A DNA stretch of 64,000 nt from Neobacillus cucumis (GTDB taxonomy: Bacteria; Bacillota; Bacilli; Bacillales_B; DSM-18226): NCBI RefSeq assembly GCF_016107705.1, contig NZ_JAEHGC010000012.1, forward strand, positions 1 to 64,000, read 5' to 3'. Every line of letters begins with the position of its first letter. Within the stretch, counting starts at the first letter, position 1. The position numbers and the translations under genes were made by a program. Below the pieces are notes generated by a model. That model was not told the DNA's origin. It saw nothing but the letters and a program-made list of their open reading frames with translations, and searched no databases. Positions 32,511 through 42,409 of this stretch are shown piece by piece.

Positions 32511-33809
32511 ATGAAAACGGTATTCACGGTTAACAGTAATCAAGTTCAAAAGCAAGACAGCAGGCAAAATGAAACATTAAATTTATTAAATTCAACTCAG
32601 TCCATCATAAAAGAGGCAGTTCGAAAGTTAGGATATAACGATGCTATGTACGAGTTATTGAAAGAACCGCTTAAGATCCTCACGGTACGGATCCCAGTTC
32701 GAATGGATGACGGTTCAACCAAAATTTTTACCGGCTACCGTTCACAACATAACGATGCAGTCGGTCCGACAAAAGGGGGAGTCCGTTTTCATCCAGAAGT
32801 GAATGAGGAGGAAGTAAAAGCATTGTCCATGTGGATGAGTTTAAAATGCGGTATTTTTGACCTTCCATACGGTGGTGGGAAAGGCGGAATTATCTGTGAT
32901 CCTCGCAGCATGTCATTTTCTGAATTAGAGCGTTTAAGCCGAGGGTACGTGCGTGCCGTTAGTCAAATTGTCGGGCCAACAAAAGATATTCCAGCACCGG
33001 ATGTCTTTACAAATCCCCAAATTATGGCCTGGATGATGGATGAATATAGCCGAATTCAGGAATTTGATTCACCGGGATTTATAACAGGAAAACCTCTTGT
33101 ACTCGGCGGTTCACAAGGACGTGAAACAGCCACTGCACAAGGCGTGACGATCTGTATTGAAGAGGCCGCAAAACGAAGAGGCATTTCAATCAAAGGAGCG
33201 CGGGTGATTGTTCAAGGATTTGGAAATGCCGGGAGTTACCTAGCGAAATTTATGAAGGATGCTGGCGCAAAAGTAATCGGTATTTCTGATGCATTTGGTG
33301 CGCTATATGATCCAGATGGACTTGATATTGATTATTTGCTTGACCGGCGTGATAGTTTCGGTACCGTAACCAATTTATTTACAAATGTCATTACGAATCA
33401 AGAATTACTTGAAAAAGAATGTGAAATTCTTGTTCCGGCTGCCATCTCGAATCAAATTACACGAGAGAATGCTGATCATATAAAAGCTGAAATTATTGTA
33501 GAAGCAGCAAATGGACCAACAACCCTAGAAGCCACAAACATATTAGCAAAACGGAACGTGCTCCTCGTCCCGGATGTTCTTGCCAGCTCTGGTGGGGTAA
33601 CCGTTTCCTATTTTGAATGGGTGCAAAACAACCAAGGTTATTATTGGTCTGAAGAAGAAGTAGCTGAAAAATTACGCAAAAAAGTAGTCGATTCTTTTGA
33701 GAGAGTTTTCTCTACAGCACAAAATTACCAAATAAATATGCGTTTGGCAGCCTATATGGTGGGAATCAGAAAGATGGCAGAAGCTTCCCAATTTCGTGGC
33801 TGGGTATAA
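32511..33809 (+). CDS. NAD-type glutamate dehydrogenase (GudB/RocG type)
   Basis: 432 residues. Catalyses glutamate to 2-oxoglutarate plus ammonia. Dimerisation/catalytic domain: VGPTKGGVRFHPEVNEEEVK, MKCG-type LKCGIFDLPYGGGKGGI with catalytic Lys residues, APDVFTNPQIMAWMMDEY; Rossmann motif VQGFGNAGSYLAKFM (about 239). End YMVGIRKMAEASQFRGW as in B. subtilis. ATG after AGAGGTG. The insertion-type differences that tell RocG from GudB cannot be judged by eye. A cre site in the leader indicates catabolite repression, as for rocG. odhA follows on the same strand with no terminator, so partial read-through to the 2-oxoglutarate dehydrogenase genes is possible. Confidence 0.93.
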   Translation: MKTVFTVNSNQVQKQDSRQNETLNLLNSTQSIIKEAVRKLGYNDAMYELLKEPLKILTVRIPVRMDDGSTKIFTGYRSQHNDAVGPTKGGVRFHPEVNEEEVKALSMWMSLKCGIFDLPYGGGKGGIICDPRSMSFSELERLSRGYVRAVSQIVGPTKDIPAPDVFTNPQIMAWMMDEYSRIQEFDSPGFITGKPLVLGGSQGRETATAQGVTICIEEAAKRRGISIKGARVIVQGFGNAGSYLAKFMKDAGAKVIGISDAFGALYDPDGLDIDYLLDRRDSFGTVTNLFTNVITNQELLEKECEILVPAAISNQITRENADHIKAEIIVEAANGPTTLEATNILAKRNVLLVPDVLASSGGVTVSYFEWVQNNQGYYWSEEEVAEKLRKKVVDSFERVFSTAQNYQINMRLAAYMVGIRKMAEASQFRGWV

Positions 33810-33954
33810 AATTCATCTTCCAAGGTCTCAGTGCCCAGGCAGCAAAAAAAGCAATAGATGCTAGTTGGCAGGCATATGCATCAGGTAGAAAAATTCAAGG
33901 TAAGGAAACAAATCACCAATTTGAATGAACAAAAGTACCATTGGGGGAATTGTA

Positions 33955-36843
33955 GTGGATAATAATAAACAAAATCCATGGAGAGGTTTTCACGGTCCAA
34001 ACCTTGGCTATGTGGCTGAACAATATGAGCTGTATGTGAAGGGAATCGACACAGTTGATCCGGCATTAAAAGAGCTATTTGGAAGATGGGGTTCACCATT
34101 TTCTGTTGAAACTAATCATTCGCAAGAAGCGATGGAACAGGTATCCACGATTCCTGACCACAAAATAATGATTGAAAAAGCACTTAAAGCGGGAAAATTG
34201 TTGGAAGATATTCGATCACATGGTCATTTGGCGGCAAATATCAATCCGCTAGAGGACGATGCCAAAGACAATCATTTTTTATTCAGCCCAGAAAAATATG
34301 GATTAAGCATCGATGATTTGAAAGCGATTCCCGCGAATTGGGTGTGGGCGGATGCACCAGAAGAAATCCAAACAGCCTGGAATGCAGTAAATTGGCTAAA
34401 AAGCATTTATACCGCAACGTTAGCTTACGAGTTTAATCATGTGGATAGCAGTGAAGAAAGAGCCTGGTTACAAAATAAGACGGAAACAGGTGCCATCCAG
34501 CGTGTGCTTTCAAAAAAAGAACGATCCCATCTTTTGAAGAGCCTAACAGAAGTAGAAGCGTTTGAACAATTTTTACACAAAACATTTGTCGGACAAAAAC
34601 GCTTCTCCATCGAAGGAGTGGACATGCTGGTACCGATGCTGGATGAAGTCATCATTGAAGGGGTTCATGACGGAGTGCGCAATGTAATGATCGGAATGGC
34701 GCACAGGGGACGATTAAATGTGCTGGCACATATTTTAGGAAAACCGTACGGGAGAATTTTTTCCGAATTTCATCATTCTCCAAATAAAGAACTTGTACCG
34801 TCAGAAGGCTCGATGGGAATTAATTATGGGTGGACAGGTGATGTAAAGTATCATTTGGGCAGAGACAGATCCATCACCGAAACGGAAGTATTTCCAGCAA
34901 GAGTGTCGTTGGCGAATAATCCGAGCCATCTTGAATTTGTGGATCCGGTTGTAGCTGGTTTTACCCGAGCTGCCCAGGAAGAACGTGACAATGCGGGTTA
35001 CCCAGAACAGGATGTTTCCAAATCCTTTGCTATCCTGGTCCATGGTGATGCGGCGTTTCCAGGCCAGGGAATTGTAGCGGAAACCTTAAATTTGGGCGGA
35101 TTAAAAGGATACCAAACAGGGGGGACCATCCATATCATCGCAAACAATAGGGTGGGCTTTACTACAGACAGCCATGATTCACGTACCACAAGATATGCCA
35201 GTGATCTTGCAAAAGGATTTGAGATCCCGATTGTACATGTAAATGCCGATGATCCGGAAGCATGTCTTGCAGCTGCCAATCTTGCCTATCAGTATCGAGC
35301 TCGTTTTAAAAAAGACTTTTTGATTGACTTGGTCGGCTATCGGCGCTTTGGTCATAATGAAATGGATGATCCAGCGGTTACACAGCCAAAGGTTTACAAA
35401 AAGATAGCGAAGCATCCAACGGTAAGAGAGATCTATGCCAATCAATTACAAGAAATTGGACTTCTAAGTCAAGCGGAAATCGAGCAGATGACTCGTTCCG
35501 TTCAAGAAACGCTGCAGAACGAATATGAAAAAATTGCGGATAAAAATAAGGAACATAGAGTCACAGAAGTGGAGATACCAGAGGTAATTATCAAAGGAAT
35601 CCCAAGGATGGAGACGGGAGTTCCACTTGATACACTACGTGAACTAAACAACGCCTTACTTAAATGGCCTGAAGGCTTTAAGGTGTACCCAAAATTAAAA
35701 CGCATTCTCGAGCGTCGTGAGAAAGCGCTCGAAGAGAATGGCAAAGTAGAGTGGGCATTAGCTGAAGCGCTGGCATTTGCCGCCATTTTAAAAGACGGTA
35801 CACCAATTCGTCTAACGGGACAGGATTCTGAGCGCGGAACTTTTGCGCAACGTCATATTGTCTTGCATGATGCGGAAACAAACGAGACGTTCTCGCCGCT
35901 GCACCGCTTACCGCAAGTGAATGCTTCCTTTGCGGTTCATAACAGCCCGCTTTCTGAAGCTGCAGTAGTAGGGTTTGAATACGGCTATAATGTGTTCGCT
36001 CCTGAAACACTCGTGATCTGGGAAGCGCAATACGGAGACTTTTCGAACACGGCTCAGCCACTCTTTGATCAATTCGTTTCTGCGGGAAGAGCGAAATGGG
36101 GCCAAAAATCGGGGCTTGTACTCCTCTTGCCTCACGGTTATGAAGGACAAGGACCAGAGCATTCAAGCGCCCGACCGGAACGGTTTTTACAGCTGGCAGC
36201 CGAAAACAACTGGACGGTCGCGAACGTGACAAGTGCAGCTCAATATTTTCATATTTTGCGTCGGCAAGCGGCGGCACTCCGAACAGAGTTTGTTCGACCA
36301 TTGGTAATCATGACACCGAAAAGCTTACTGCGCCATCCGCTTACCACCTCTCCTGGAATAGACCTTAGTATGGGCCATTTTCATACCGTTTTAGAAAAGC
36401 CAGAGCTTGGCAAAAAAGCGGAGAAAGTGAAACGTCTGATATTAACAACAGGGAAAATCGCGATCGATTTATCGGCAGAAATAGAATCAGGTAAGGAAAA
36501 TCAAAACTTTGATGAGATTCACATCGTACGTTTGGAACAATTGTATCCATTTCCGAAAGAAAAGGTAGAAGTGATTCTTGAGCACTATCAAAATCTCGAG
36601 GAAATCGTATGGGTGCAAGAAGAGCCGAAAAATATGGGAGCGTGGTATTATATCGCCCCTATTCTGTTTGAACTAGCTTCCGGTTCTCTAAAAGTTAGTT
36701 ATATTGGACGACCAGATCGTTCCAGTCCTGCAGGTGGAGATCCTGATATTCACAAGAAAGAACAAGAACGAATCGTGAATCAGGCATTGAAAATCAAAAG
36801 ATTACGAGCTAATCAGAATGCGGAGAAAATAGTGGTGAAGTAA
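33955..36843 (+). CDS. sucA: 2-oxoglutarate dehydrogenase E1 component
   Basis: 962 residues. The GTG at 33955 is chosen because GGGGGA precedes it; the ATG at 33925 lacks a ribosome site. Thiamine-diphosphate enzyme that decarboxylates 2-oxoglutarate and passes the succinyl group to E2. Landmarks: [17 protein letters not shown] start (E2-binding region), [40 protein letters not shown] (TPP/Mg), [50 protein letters not shown]. Length matches B. subtilis OdhA. sucB follows after 46 bases; both are one operon. Confidence 0.97.
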   Translation: MDNNKQNPWRGFHGPNLGYVAEQYELYVKGIDTVDPALKELFGRWGSPFSVETNHSQEAMEQVSTIPDHKIMIEKALKAGKLLEDIRSHGHLAANINPLEDDAKDNHFLFSPEKYGLSIDDLKAIPANWVWADAPEEIQTAWNAVNWLKSIYTATLAYEFNHVDSSEERAWLQNKTETGAIQRVLSKKERSHLLKSLTEVEAFEQFLHKTFVGQKRFSIEGVDMLVPMLDEVIIEGVHDGVRNVMIGMAHRGRLNVLAHILGKPYGRIFSEFHHSPNKELVPSEGSMGINYGWTGDVKYHLGRDRSITETEVFPARVSLANNPSHLEFVDPVVAGFTRAAQEERDNAGYPEQDVSKSFAILVHGDAAFPGQGIVAETLNLGGLKGYQTGGTIHIIANNRVGFTTDSHDSRTTRYASDLAKGFEIPIVHVNADDPEACLAAANLAYQYRARFKKDFLIDLVGYRRFGHNEMDDPAVTQPKVYKKIAKHPTVREIYANQLQEIGLLSQAEIEQMTRSVQETLQNEYEKIADKNKEHRVTEVEIPEVIIKGIPRMETGVPLDTLRELNNALLKWPEGFKVYPKLKRILERREKALEENGKVEWALAEALAFAAILKDGTPIRLTGQDSERGTFAQRHIVLHDAETNETFSPLHRLPQVNASFAVHNSPLSEAAVVGFEYGYNVFAPETLVIWEAQYGDFSNTAQPLFDQFVSAGRAKWGQKSGLVLLLPHGYEGQGPEHSSARPERFLQLAAENNWTVANVTSAAQYFHILRRQAAALRTEFVRPLVIMTPKSLLRHPLTTSPGIDLSMGHFHTVLEKPELGKKAEKVKRLILTTGKIAIDLSAEIESGKENQNFDEIHIVRLEQLYPFPKEKVEVILEHYQNLEEIVWVQEEPKNMGAWYYIAPILFELASGSLKVSYIGRPDRSSPAGGDPDIHKKEQERIVNQALKIKRLRANQNAEKIVVK

Positions 36844-36889
36844 ACTTCCGTATGATAGAAACTATGAAAACACAAAAGGGGATATAGAC

Positions 36890-38116
36890 ATGATTGAAAT
36901 CAAGGTACCGGAGCTTGCAGAATCCATTTCCGAAGGAACCATTGCACAATGGATGATTAAAGTCGGCGAACAAGTCAATAAAGGGGATATTGTAGTCGAG
37001 CTTGAAACGGATAAAGTCAATTTGGAAATCAATACAGAACATGCGGGATTTTTAACAAAAGTGTTAAAAGAGCCGGGGGATACAGTGGAAGTAGGGGAAG
37101 TCATCGCGATATTGGAAGAAAATGCGGTGGCAGAAACATCTGAAACGGCATTTTCTGAGCCCCAAAAAGAGGAAGTACTTCCTCAACCTAACAACCAGCC
37201 GATCCAAGGGTTTCCGGGAACGGAGCATCCGATTGCTTCTCCTGCAGCAAGAAAATATGCGAGAGAAATGGGCATTGATTTGAATGAAGTAAAAAGCAAT
37301 GATCCGCTGGGCAGAATTAGACCGCATGATTTCAAAGCACAGCCACAGGTACCTGCAGTGGAGCCAAAAGTGGAAAAGTCGAAACCAGCAGCTAAGACAG
37401 GAACAGAGTTTAATAAACCGGTAGAGCGCGTAAAAATGTCCCGCCGCCGTCAAACGATTGCGAAACGCTTGGTGGAGGTTCAACAAACCGCAGCAATGCT
37501 AACCACCTTTAACGAAGTCGATATGTCGGCGATTATGGATTTGCGCAAAAAGCGTAAAGATATGTTTTATGAAAAGCACAATACCCGTCTTGGCTTCATG
37601 TCCTTTTTTACAAAAGCCGTTGTGTCGGCATTAAAGCAATTCCCGCTTTTGAATGCTGAAATTCAAGGCGATGAGATTATTGTCAAGAAATTTTATGATA
37701 TCGGAATTGCGGTAGCAGCTCCAGAAGGATTAGTAGTCCCAGTTGTGCGTGATGCAAATACATTGAATTTTGCTGAAATTGAAAGAGAAATTAATGAGCT
37801 TGGGAAAAAAGCGCGTGACAATGCCCTTGCGTTAAAAGACCTGCAAGGCGGAACGTTTACGATTACAAACGGCGGTGTCTTTGGTTCCTTGATGTCCACG
37901 CCGATTTTAAACAGCCCGCAGGTGGGAATTCTCGGCATGCATAAAATTCAGCTAAGACCCGTTGCAATTGATGCCGAGAGGATGGAAAACCGTCCGATGA
38001 TGTATATTGCCTTGTCATATGATCACCGGATAGTAGATGGAAGAGAAGCAGTCAGTTTCCTGGCCCTGGTAAAAGACCTGTTGGAGGATCCACAATCCTT
38101 ATTATTGGAAGGTTAA
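36890..38116 (+). CDS. sucB: 2-oxoglutarate dehydrogenase E2 (dihydrolipoyl succinyltransferase)
   Basis: 408 residues, ATG after AAAAGGGG. One lipoyl domain (Lys 42 in [11 protein letters not shown]), an E3-binding domain ([20 protein letters not shown], about 114-133), then the trimer-forming catalytic domain with the [17 protein letters not shown] entry, [20 protein letters not shown] and the active site [16 protein letters not shown] (His about 378, Asp about 382). The E3 dihydrolipoyl dehydrogenase is not in this window and is shared in Bacillus with pyruvate dehydrogenase. Confidence 0.97.
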   Translation: MIEIKVPELAESISEGTIAQWMIKVGEQVNKGDIVVELETDKVNLEINTEHAGFLTKVLKEPGDTVEVGEVIAILEENAVAETSETAFSEPQKEEVLPQPNNQPIQGFPGTEHPIASPAARKYAREMGIDLNEVKSNDPLGRIRPHDFKAQPQVPAVEPKVEKSKPAAKTGTEFNKPVERVKMSRRRQTIAKRLVEVQQTAAMLTTFNEVDMSAIMDLRKKRKDMFYEKHNTRLGFMSFFTKAVVSALKQFPLLNAEIQGDEIIVKKFYDIGIAVAAPEGLVVPVVRDANTLNFAEIEREINELGKKARDNALALKDLQGGTFTITNGGVFGSLMSTPILNSPQVGILGMHKIQLRPVAIDAERMENRPMMYIALSYDHRIVDGREAVSFLALVKDLLEDPQSLLLEG

Positions 38117-38201
38117 AGCTAGTAAAAAAGGTTCCGTGAATTTCTATAATAATTAAAATATACGGCTAAGAGATTGGGATGTTTTAGGGGGGAAGTATTT
38201 T

Positions 38202-38720
38202 ATGGAAGCAAAATACTGTAAAGAAACGCGGGTGATCCGAACAAGCCGTATATTCCCAAACGATGTGAATAACCACAATACATTGTTTGGCGGCCGGCTA
38301 ATGAGTGATGTGGACCAGGTTGCTTCTATATCTGCAGCGCGTCATAGCCGTAGAGAATGTGTGACTGCTTCAACCGATTCGGTAGATTTCCTGCATCCGA
38401 TTCGAACGACAGATTCCGTCTGTTTTGAATCGTATGTAACCTGGACAGGAACCTCATCGATGGAGGTTTTTGTAAAAATTATTGCCGAAGACTTAAAAAG
38501 CGGTGAGCGTAAAATCGCAGCGACTGCACTACTAACATTTGTAGCACTTGATGAACTTAAACGTCCGGCACGTGTCCCGCAAATCATTCCGGAAACGGAA
38601 GAAGAGAAAAAGTTGCATGAAACCGCACCTGAGCGGGCAAAAATGCGAAAAGAAAGAAAGCAAAAAAGTAAAGAATTGGCCAGCTATTTAACAATGAATC
38701 ATCCTTGGGATCAACCATAA
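38202..38720 (+). CDS. Acyl-CoA thioesterase (hotdog fold, YkhA type)
   Basis: 172 residues, ATG after TAGGGGGG. Single hotdog domain: FPNDVNNHNTLFGGRLMSDV with the conserved Asn and Asp of the active site, SVDFLHPIRTTDSVCFESYV, ALLTFVALDELKRPARVPQI. The last 45 residues form a charged tail, usual in this group. It would hydrolyse medium or long acyl-CoA. It is 86 bases after sucB, with an own ribosome site, so possibly a separate transcript. Confidence 0.9.
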   Translation: MEAKYCKETRVIRTSRIFPNDVNNHNTLFGGRLMSDVDQVASISAARHSRRECVTASTDSVDFLHPIRTTDSVCFESYVTWTGTSSMEVFVKIIAEDLKSGERKIAATALLTFVALDELKRPARVPQIIPETEEEKKLHETAPERAKMRKERKQKSKELASYLTMNHPWDQP

Positions 38721-38802
38721 TAGATAGTTTAGTTGTTTAAAAGGGATGATTCTAGGCTCGAGGAATCTTTTGAGAAAAAAGGAATAGATATAATTTATTG
38801 GA

Positions 38803-38842
38803 GGTGTTTTTTATGGATTATCACGGTCCATAGAAAAACACC
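38803..38842 (+). other. Hairpin enclosing a ribosome site and a six-codon ORF
   Basis: GGTGTTTTTTATGGA pairs with TCCATAGAAAAACACC around TTATCACGG. The left arm contains the end of a strong ribosome site (GGAGGTG at 38799) and the ATG of MDYHGP-stop, and the right arm contains the stop. There is no T-run after it, so it is not a standard terminator. It could be an SD-masking leader element, or the trace of a small spore gene that lost its body. Confidence 0.45.
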
Positions 38843-38946
38843 CTCATTGTTCTAAGGTTATTTAACTAAAGATCCTTGCTTCACTACAGCAACTGCTTAG
38901 AATCCTTACGAGAATATTGAAGATCTGTAGAAAGGAAATAGGGATA

Positions 38947-39141
38947 ATGCTTCTAAAGAATGCACTGGAATTAAGCAAGAGTATAAATGAAGATCGCCGG
39001 ATTATGCACGAAACAGTACAAAATAAGGGGATGTCTGATCCGGAAGTTAGAAAAATCAGCCAACAATTGGATAGGAAAATTAGTATGCTGCAAAAAATGA
39101 TGAATGAAATGGACGTCTTGCCAAGAGAATCGTCACTTTAA
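38947..39141 (+). CDS. Spo0E-like aspartyl-phosphate phosphatase
   Basis: 64 residues; the ATG at 38947 follows AAAGGAAATAGGG. Helical hairpin with the Spo0E/YnzD/YisI signature SxxLD (KISQQLDRKISMLQKM). It would dephosphorylate Spo0A~P and delay sporulation. The N-terminal helix is LKNALELSKSINEDRRIMHE. The stretch from 38843 up to it holds no other gene. Confidence 0.8.
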   Translation: MLLKNALELSKSINEDRRIMHETVQNKGMSDPEVRKISQQLDRKISMLQKMMNEMDVLPRESSL

Positions 39142-39164
39142 CAGGTTGTAAAACATGGGTAGGG

Positions 39165-39312
39165 GACTGTCGCCAGTTGAGGTCAGCTATCCGCTAGTTG
39201 TGGGCGCCTATCCGCCAGTTAGAGTGGACTATCGCCAGTAGGAGCAGCTTATCCGCCATTTGAAGTAGCCTATCCGCTAGTTGAGGTCAACTTTCCGCCA
39301 ATTGCAACAGCT
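39165..39312. repeat. Array of ~21-bp CTATCCGCCAGTTGAGG units
   Basis: Seven to eight imperfect head-to-tail units of 19-22 bases: GTCGCCAGTTGAGGTCAG, CTATCCGCTAGTTGTGGGCG, CTATCCGCCAGTTAGAGTGG, CTATCGCCAGTAGGAGCAG, CTTATCCGCCATTTGAAGTA, CTATCCGCTAGTTGAGGTCA, CTTTCCGCCAATTGCAACAG. No spacers, so not CRISPR. It lies between a Spo0E-like gene and a terminator. Confidence 0.85.
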
Positions 39313-39330
39313 ATATTCTATGTTTCGAGT

Positions 39331-39372
39331 AAAAAAAGATGTTCAGACTAAGTCTGAACATCTTTTTTTACA
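39331..39372. terminator. Strong bidirectional terminator
   Basis: AAAAAAGATGTTCAGAC / GTCTGAACATCTTTTTT, 17-bp stem with a TTA/CTAA loop, directly after the symporter stop codon. Confidence 0.92.
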
Positions 39373-39373
39373 T

Positions 39374-40801
39374 CTAATTTGCTATTTTTGAAGTTGAATC
39401 CTCTTCGGAATACTCCCAGCACTCAACGTTTTCAATACCTTCAATGCTATCTTTATAAAAAACGGGGTCTTTGCCGGCTTTTTTCTGTTTTACGTAATCC
39501 TGTAATGCAGCAAATGCCACTTTCGATAATAAAAGAATGGCGATTAAGTTAACAATAACCATGAAGCCCATAAATAAATCTGCCATATCCCATACAACCT
39601 GGATCTTTGCCACCGAACCGAATATTATCATGGCTAACACGCTTGCTCTGTATATTATCAGCCATACTTTGTTTGTGTTTAAGAATCGAATATTTGTTTC
39701 TCCGTAATAGTAGTTACCAATTAATGCACCGAATCCAAATAAGAAAATAAAGATTGCAAGACAGCCGGATGCCCAAGAACCGACATGTTCACTTAATGCC
39801 GCTTGTGTAAGGGCAATTCCCTCTAACCCTGGTTTTTTCCAAGCATCAGAAAGTAAAATAATAAAGGCTGTGCTTGTACAAACGATCAATGTATCCGTTA
39901 ATACGCCAAATGCTTGGATCAGTCCTTGTTTCACCGGGTGACTGGTTGTGGCTGTCGCGGCAACGTTTGGTGCACTCCCCATACCAGCTTCATTCGAGAA
40001 TAAACCGCGTTTAACTCCATTCATGAGCGCCGCACCGATGGAACCGCCTGCGATTTGTTGAAGGCCAAACGCATTTTTGACAATAAGAGAAATAACTTCT
40101 GGCATTTTTGTGATGTTCGTAATAATCACAAATAAGGCGCAACCAATGTATAAAACGGCTAGAACCATAACTTTGTATTCAGCCATTTTTGCAATCCGCT
40201 TCACACCGCCAAAGATAATCGCAGCGAAAGCGATGGCCATGATAATCCCTAAAGTTAAACGATTTGTACCAAAGGAGTTCTCAAAAGCAATGGAAACCGT
40301 ATTGGATTGTACAGAATTGAAAACAAGACCGAAAGAAAGAGTAATTAAAATGGAGAAAAATACGCCCATCCAACGTTTGTTTAATCCTTTTTCCATATAG
40401 TAGGAAGGACCGCCGCGGAAACCATTTTTATCTTTTACTTTATATACTTGCGCTAACGTACTTTCAATAAAGCTGGATGCTGAGCTAATAATCGAAATAA
40501 TCCACATCCAGAATACCGCTCCAGGACCGCCTAATGCAATCGCAATCGCAATTCCGGTGATATTGCCTGTCCCAACTCGGGCCGCCATCCCAATACAGAA
40601 CGCTTGGAATGGAGAAACGTGATCTTTAGAACTCGTTCTTCCTTCCATTAAAACGCGAAGCATTTCCTTTAACATTCGAAACTGTACAAATTTCGATTTG
40701 AATGTAAAATAAAGACCGGAGAAAACAAGCATAATAATGAGTAATTTTGACCAAAGGAAATCGTTTGTTACACCAACCAGATTTTGCAGTAATTCTTGCA
40801 T
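39374..40801 (-). CDS. Alanine/glycine:cation symporter (AGCS family)
   Basis: 475 residues with about 11 membrane helices, ATG after TGAGGTGATGGA. Family motifs: GPGAVFWMWIISIISSASSF, ESTLAQVYKVKD, FRGGPSYYMEKGLNKRWMGV, GMGSAPNVAATATTSHPVKQ and FGFGALIGNYYYGETNIRFL. Sodium- or proton-coupled amino-acid uptake (AlsT type). A cre site lies 69 bases upstream of the start, so it is probably under CcpA control. Confidence 0.93.
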   Translation of the reverse strand: MQELLQNLVGVTNDFLWSKLLIIMLVFSGLYFTFKSKFVQFRMLKEMLRVLMEGRTSSKDHVSPFQAFCIGMAARVGTGNITGIAIAIALGGPGAVFWMWIISIISSASSFIESTLAQVYKVKDKNGFRGGPSYYMEKGLNKRWMGVFFSILITLSFGLVFNSVQSNTVSIAFENSFGTNRLTLGIIMAIAFAAIIFGGVKRIAKMAEYKVMVLAVLYIGCALFVIITNITKMPEVISLIVKNAFGLQQIAGGSIGAALMNGVKRGLFSNEAGMGSAPNVAATATTSHPVKQGLIQAFGVLTDTLIVCTSTAFIILLSDAWKKPGLEGIALTQAALSEHVGSWASGCLAIFIFLFGFGALIGNYYYGETNIRFLNTNKVWLIIYRASVLAMIIFGSVAKIQVVWDMADLFMGFMVIVNLIAILLLSKVAFAALQDYVKQKKAGKDPVFYKDSIEGIENVECWEYSEEDSTSKIAN

Positions 40802-40869
40802 TCCATCACCTCATATTAAAATTTTAGTAGCTTTATATAAACTCTTTTAATAAAAGAGTTTCTCCTACT

Positions 40870-40885
40870 TGAAAAAGCGCTTTCA
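40870..40885. promoter_or_regulatory. CcpA (cre) operator of the alanine symporter
   Basis: TGAAAAAGCGCTTTCA; on the gene's strand TGAAAGCGCTTTTTCA, a near-perfect cre. Confidence 0.75.
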
Positions 40886-41389
40886 TTCTATCTGGATGAG
40901 AATTTTGTCTTTACTATAAATTCTGTTTTTACTATAAATTGCGGACTACAAAAATAAACAAAAATCTACAGAAAAACTACAAAAAAAATTCAGGTTTTTG
41001 AATTTTTTTAAAATACGCTATTCAAGTGCAATATAATCTCTATCTCAATAACAGGGGAAACTTCGCGTCTTATCCTATTAAGTTGCGATAAACTAGCATT
41101 TTCAATCTTATAAGGATCTTATATAGCATCCAGTATTAAAGGATTTTGTTCTTAATAGTTTTTCATAATAATATTATGTTAACTATTAAATAAACTCAAT
41201 TCGCCTAGTCACCGGCTTCTTCTTGCTAATGGACCTGTGGATTTCCGCTCCAGGTACGCAACCCCGCAGAAAGCGAAGCGCCTGGAGCGAAGATCATCAG
41301 TCTTGTTGAAGAGCCTATATATCAATGATATTACTATGAATTAATGCGGTGAAATGTTAAAGTAAATTGGTGTAAAGGGGGCTGTCGAT
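40886..41389. other. Long AT-rich intergenic region
   Basis: About 500 bases with no supported gene. It holds poly-A/T tracts at 40960-41020 and a GC-rich repeat with CGCTCCAGG arms at 41246-41289, which stands out by composition. Transcripts of both flanking minus-strand genes would end and start here. Confidence 0.6.
41246..41289. repeat. Bacillus CGCTCCAGG palindromic element, copy 1
   Basis: GATTTCCGCTCCAGG ... GCGCCTGGAGCG: arms CGCTCCAGG / CCTGGAGCG around a GC-rich centre (CCCCGCAGAAAGCGAAGCG). A partial copy lies at 55797-55830. This type of element is scattered through many Bacillus genomes. Confidence 0.8.
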
Positions 41390-42106
41390 TCATTTTTCTT
41401 TGAATGATAATGGTGCATCACACTCTTCGCTAGCAAAGAACCTAGTTCCCATCTGTGACTTCTTACCTAGAAATGGGGTCATTAAATTTGACTGTGTTTT
41501 TCTAATCTTTTTTAGATTGCAGGGGAGATGCAGCCTCCAATGATAGCGAACGGCAGTCATTCTTAATGTCATAACAACAAGGACAATGAGACTCAACTGA
41601 AGTGGGTCGCTCCACCCCAACCAAATACATATAGCACATAAAATCGTTAAAATTGCATGAATTTCTTCCTTTAGAGCAAGTGGTTTACGAGAAGCCAAGA
41701 TATCTCGAATCATTCCCCCTCCAACTCCAGTAAACATCGCCGCCAAGATTATCACGCCTAAATCATTATCAAAAACCTCTTTCGCCGACATGGCTCCTTG
41801 TAGAGCGAAGGAAGCAAGCCCTATAGAGTCAAAAAATAAATTCCGCCGTTTCCAATGATTTAGCCATTTTAAGGGGAATATTAAGATAAATGTAAGCGTC
41901 GTTAAAACCGTTAAAATGGTGGAATGATCCCATAACTCAGAAACAGGGACTCCGATAATCAAGTTTCGAATAACCCCGCCACCAAAGGAAGTCGTTAAAC
42001 CCAATGCGTAGACTCCAATAAAGGAATATTCCGCTTCAAGAGCGACAAAAGCTCCAGTTGCAGCATAAGAAATAATTCCAATAAAATGTAATACGATCCA
42101 AGACAT
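41390..42106 (-). CDS. TRIC/UPF0126 family membrane channel protein
   Basis: 238 residues, ATG after GGAGGTTTTTTAGAGG. Two internally repeated three-helix units, each with the glycine kink: TSFGGGVIRNLIIGVPVSEL (about 39-58) and TGVGGGMIRDILASRKPLAL (about 127-146). Prokaryotic TRIC homologues are trimeric cation channels. The last ~40 residues are a hydrophilic tail longer than usual. Its leader contains a terminator-like hairpin at 42182-42228. Confidence 0.88.
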   Translation of the reverse strand: MSWIVLHFIGIISYAATGAFVALEAEYSFIGVYALGLTTSFGGGVIRNLIIGVPVSELWDHSTILTVLTTLTFILIFPLKWLNHWKRRNLFFDSIGLASFALQGAMSAKEVFDNDLGVIILAAMFTGVGGGMIRDILASRKPLALKEEIHAILTILCAICIWLGWSDPLQLSLIVLVVMTLRMTAVRYHWRLHLPCNLKKIRKTQSNLMTPFLGKKSQMGTRFFASEECDAPLSFKEK

Positions 42107-42181
42107 CCTCTAAAAAACCTCCAAAAATTATTATCCTAATAGTAGAAAACTTGAATAAATGATCCTTTCTAAACACAAAAA

Positions 42182-42228
42182 CTCCACCACAAGATCACCT
42201 CTAAAGGGAGATGTTCTTGCGGTGGAGT
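42182..42228 (-). terminator. Hairpin with U tract in the leader of the TRIC gene
   Basis: On the minus strand CTCCACCGCAAGAACATCTC pairs with GAGGTGATCTTGTGGTGGAG and is followed by TTTTTGTGTTT. It ends about 75 bases before the TRIC start codon and on the same strand. No other minus-strand gene lies upstream, so it is either an attenuator or the end of a short leader RNA. Confidence 0.7.
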
Positions 42229-42409
42229 AATCAATTAGCAATCCCTACTAATAAATCATTCCATTGGCAAAAGTAAATAGAAAACGAACAAAGTATTTTA
42301 TTCGTATTCCATTCGGTAATTTTGTCAAAATTATGTCCAACAGTGATTATACTCCTCTCACCCAAAAAAACAAGACAAAATTATGCCGATTTATTTAGGA
42401 GGCAAAAAG

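Noticed and set aside
35678..36301. 207-residue minus-strand frame
   Set aside because: Antisense shadow of sucA; the sense frame is unmistakable.
39165..39312. CRISPR array
   Set aside because: Units are directly adjacent with no unique spacers, are degenerate, and no cas gene is near.
41238..41300. Insertion sequence end
   Set aside because: Only a short palindromic element with CGCTCCAGG arms; no transposase reading frame or target duplication.
42107..42383. Known riboswitch ahead of the TRIC gene
   Set aside because: I could not match the sequence to any aptamer I know; only the hairpin with U tract is supported.
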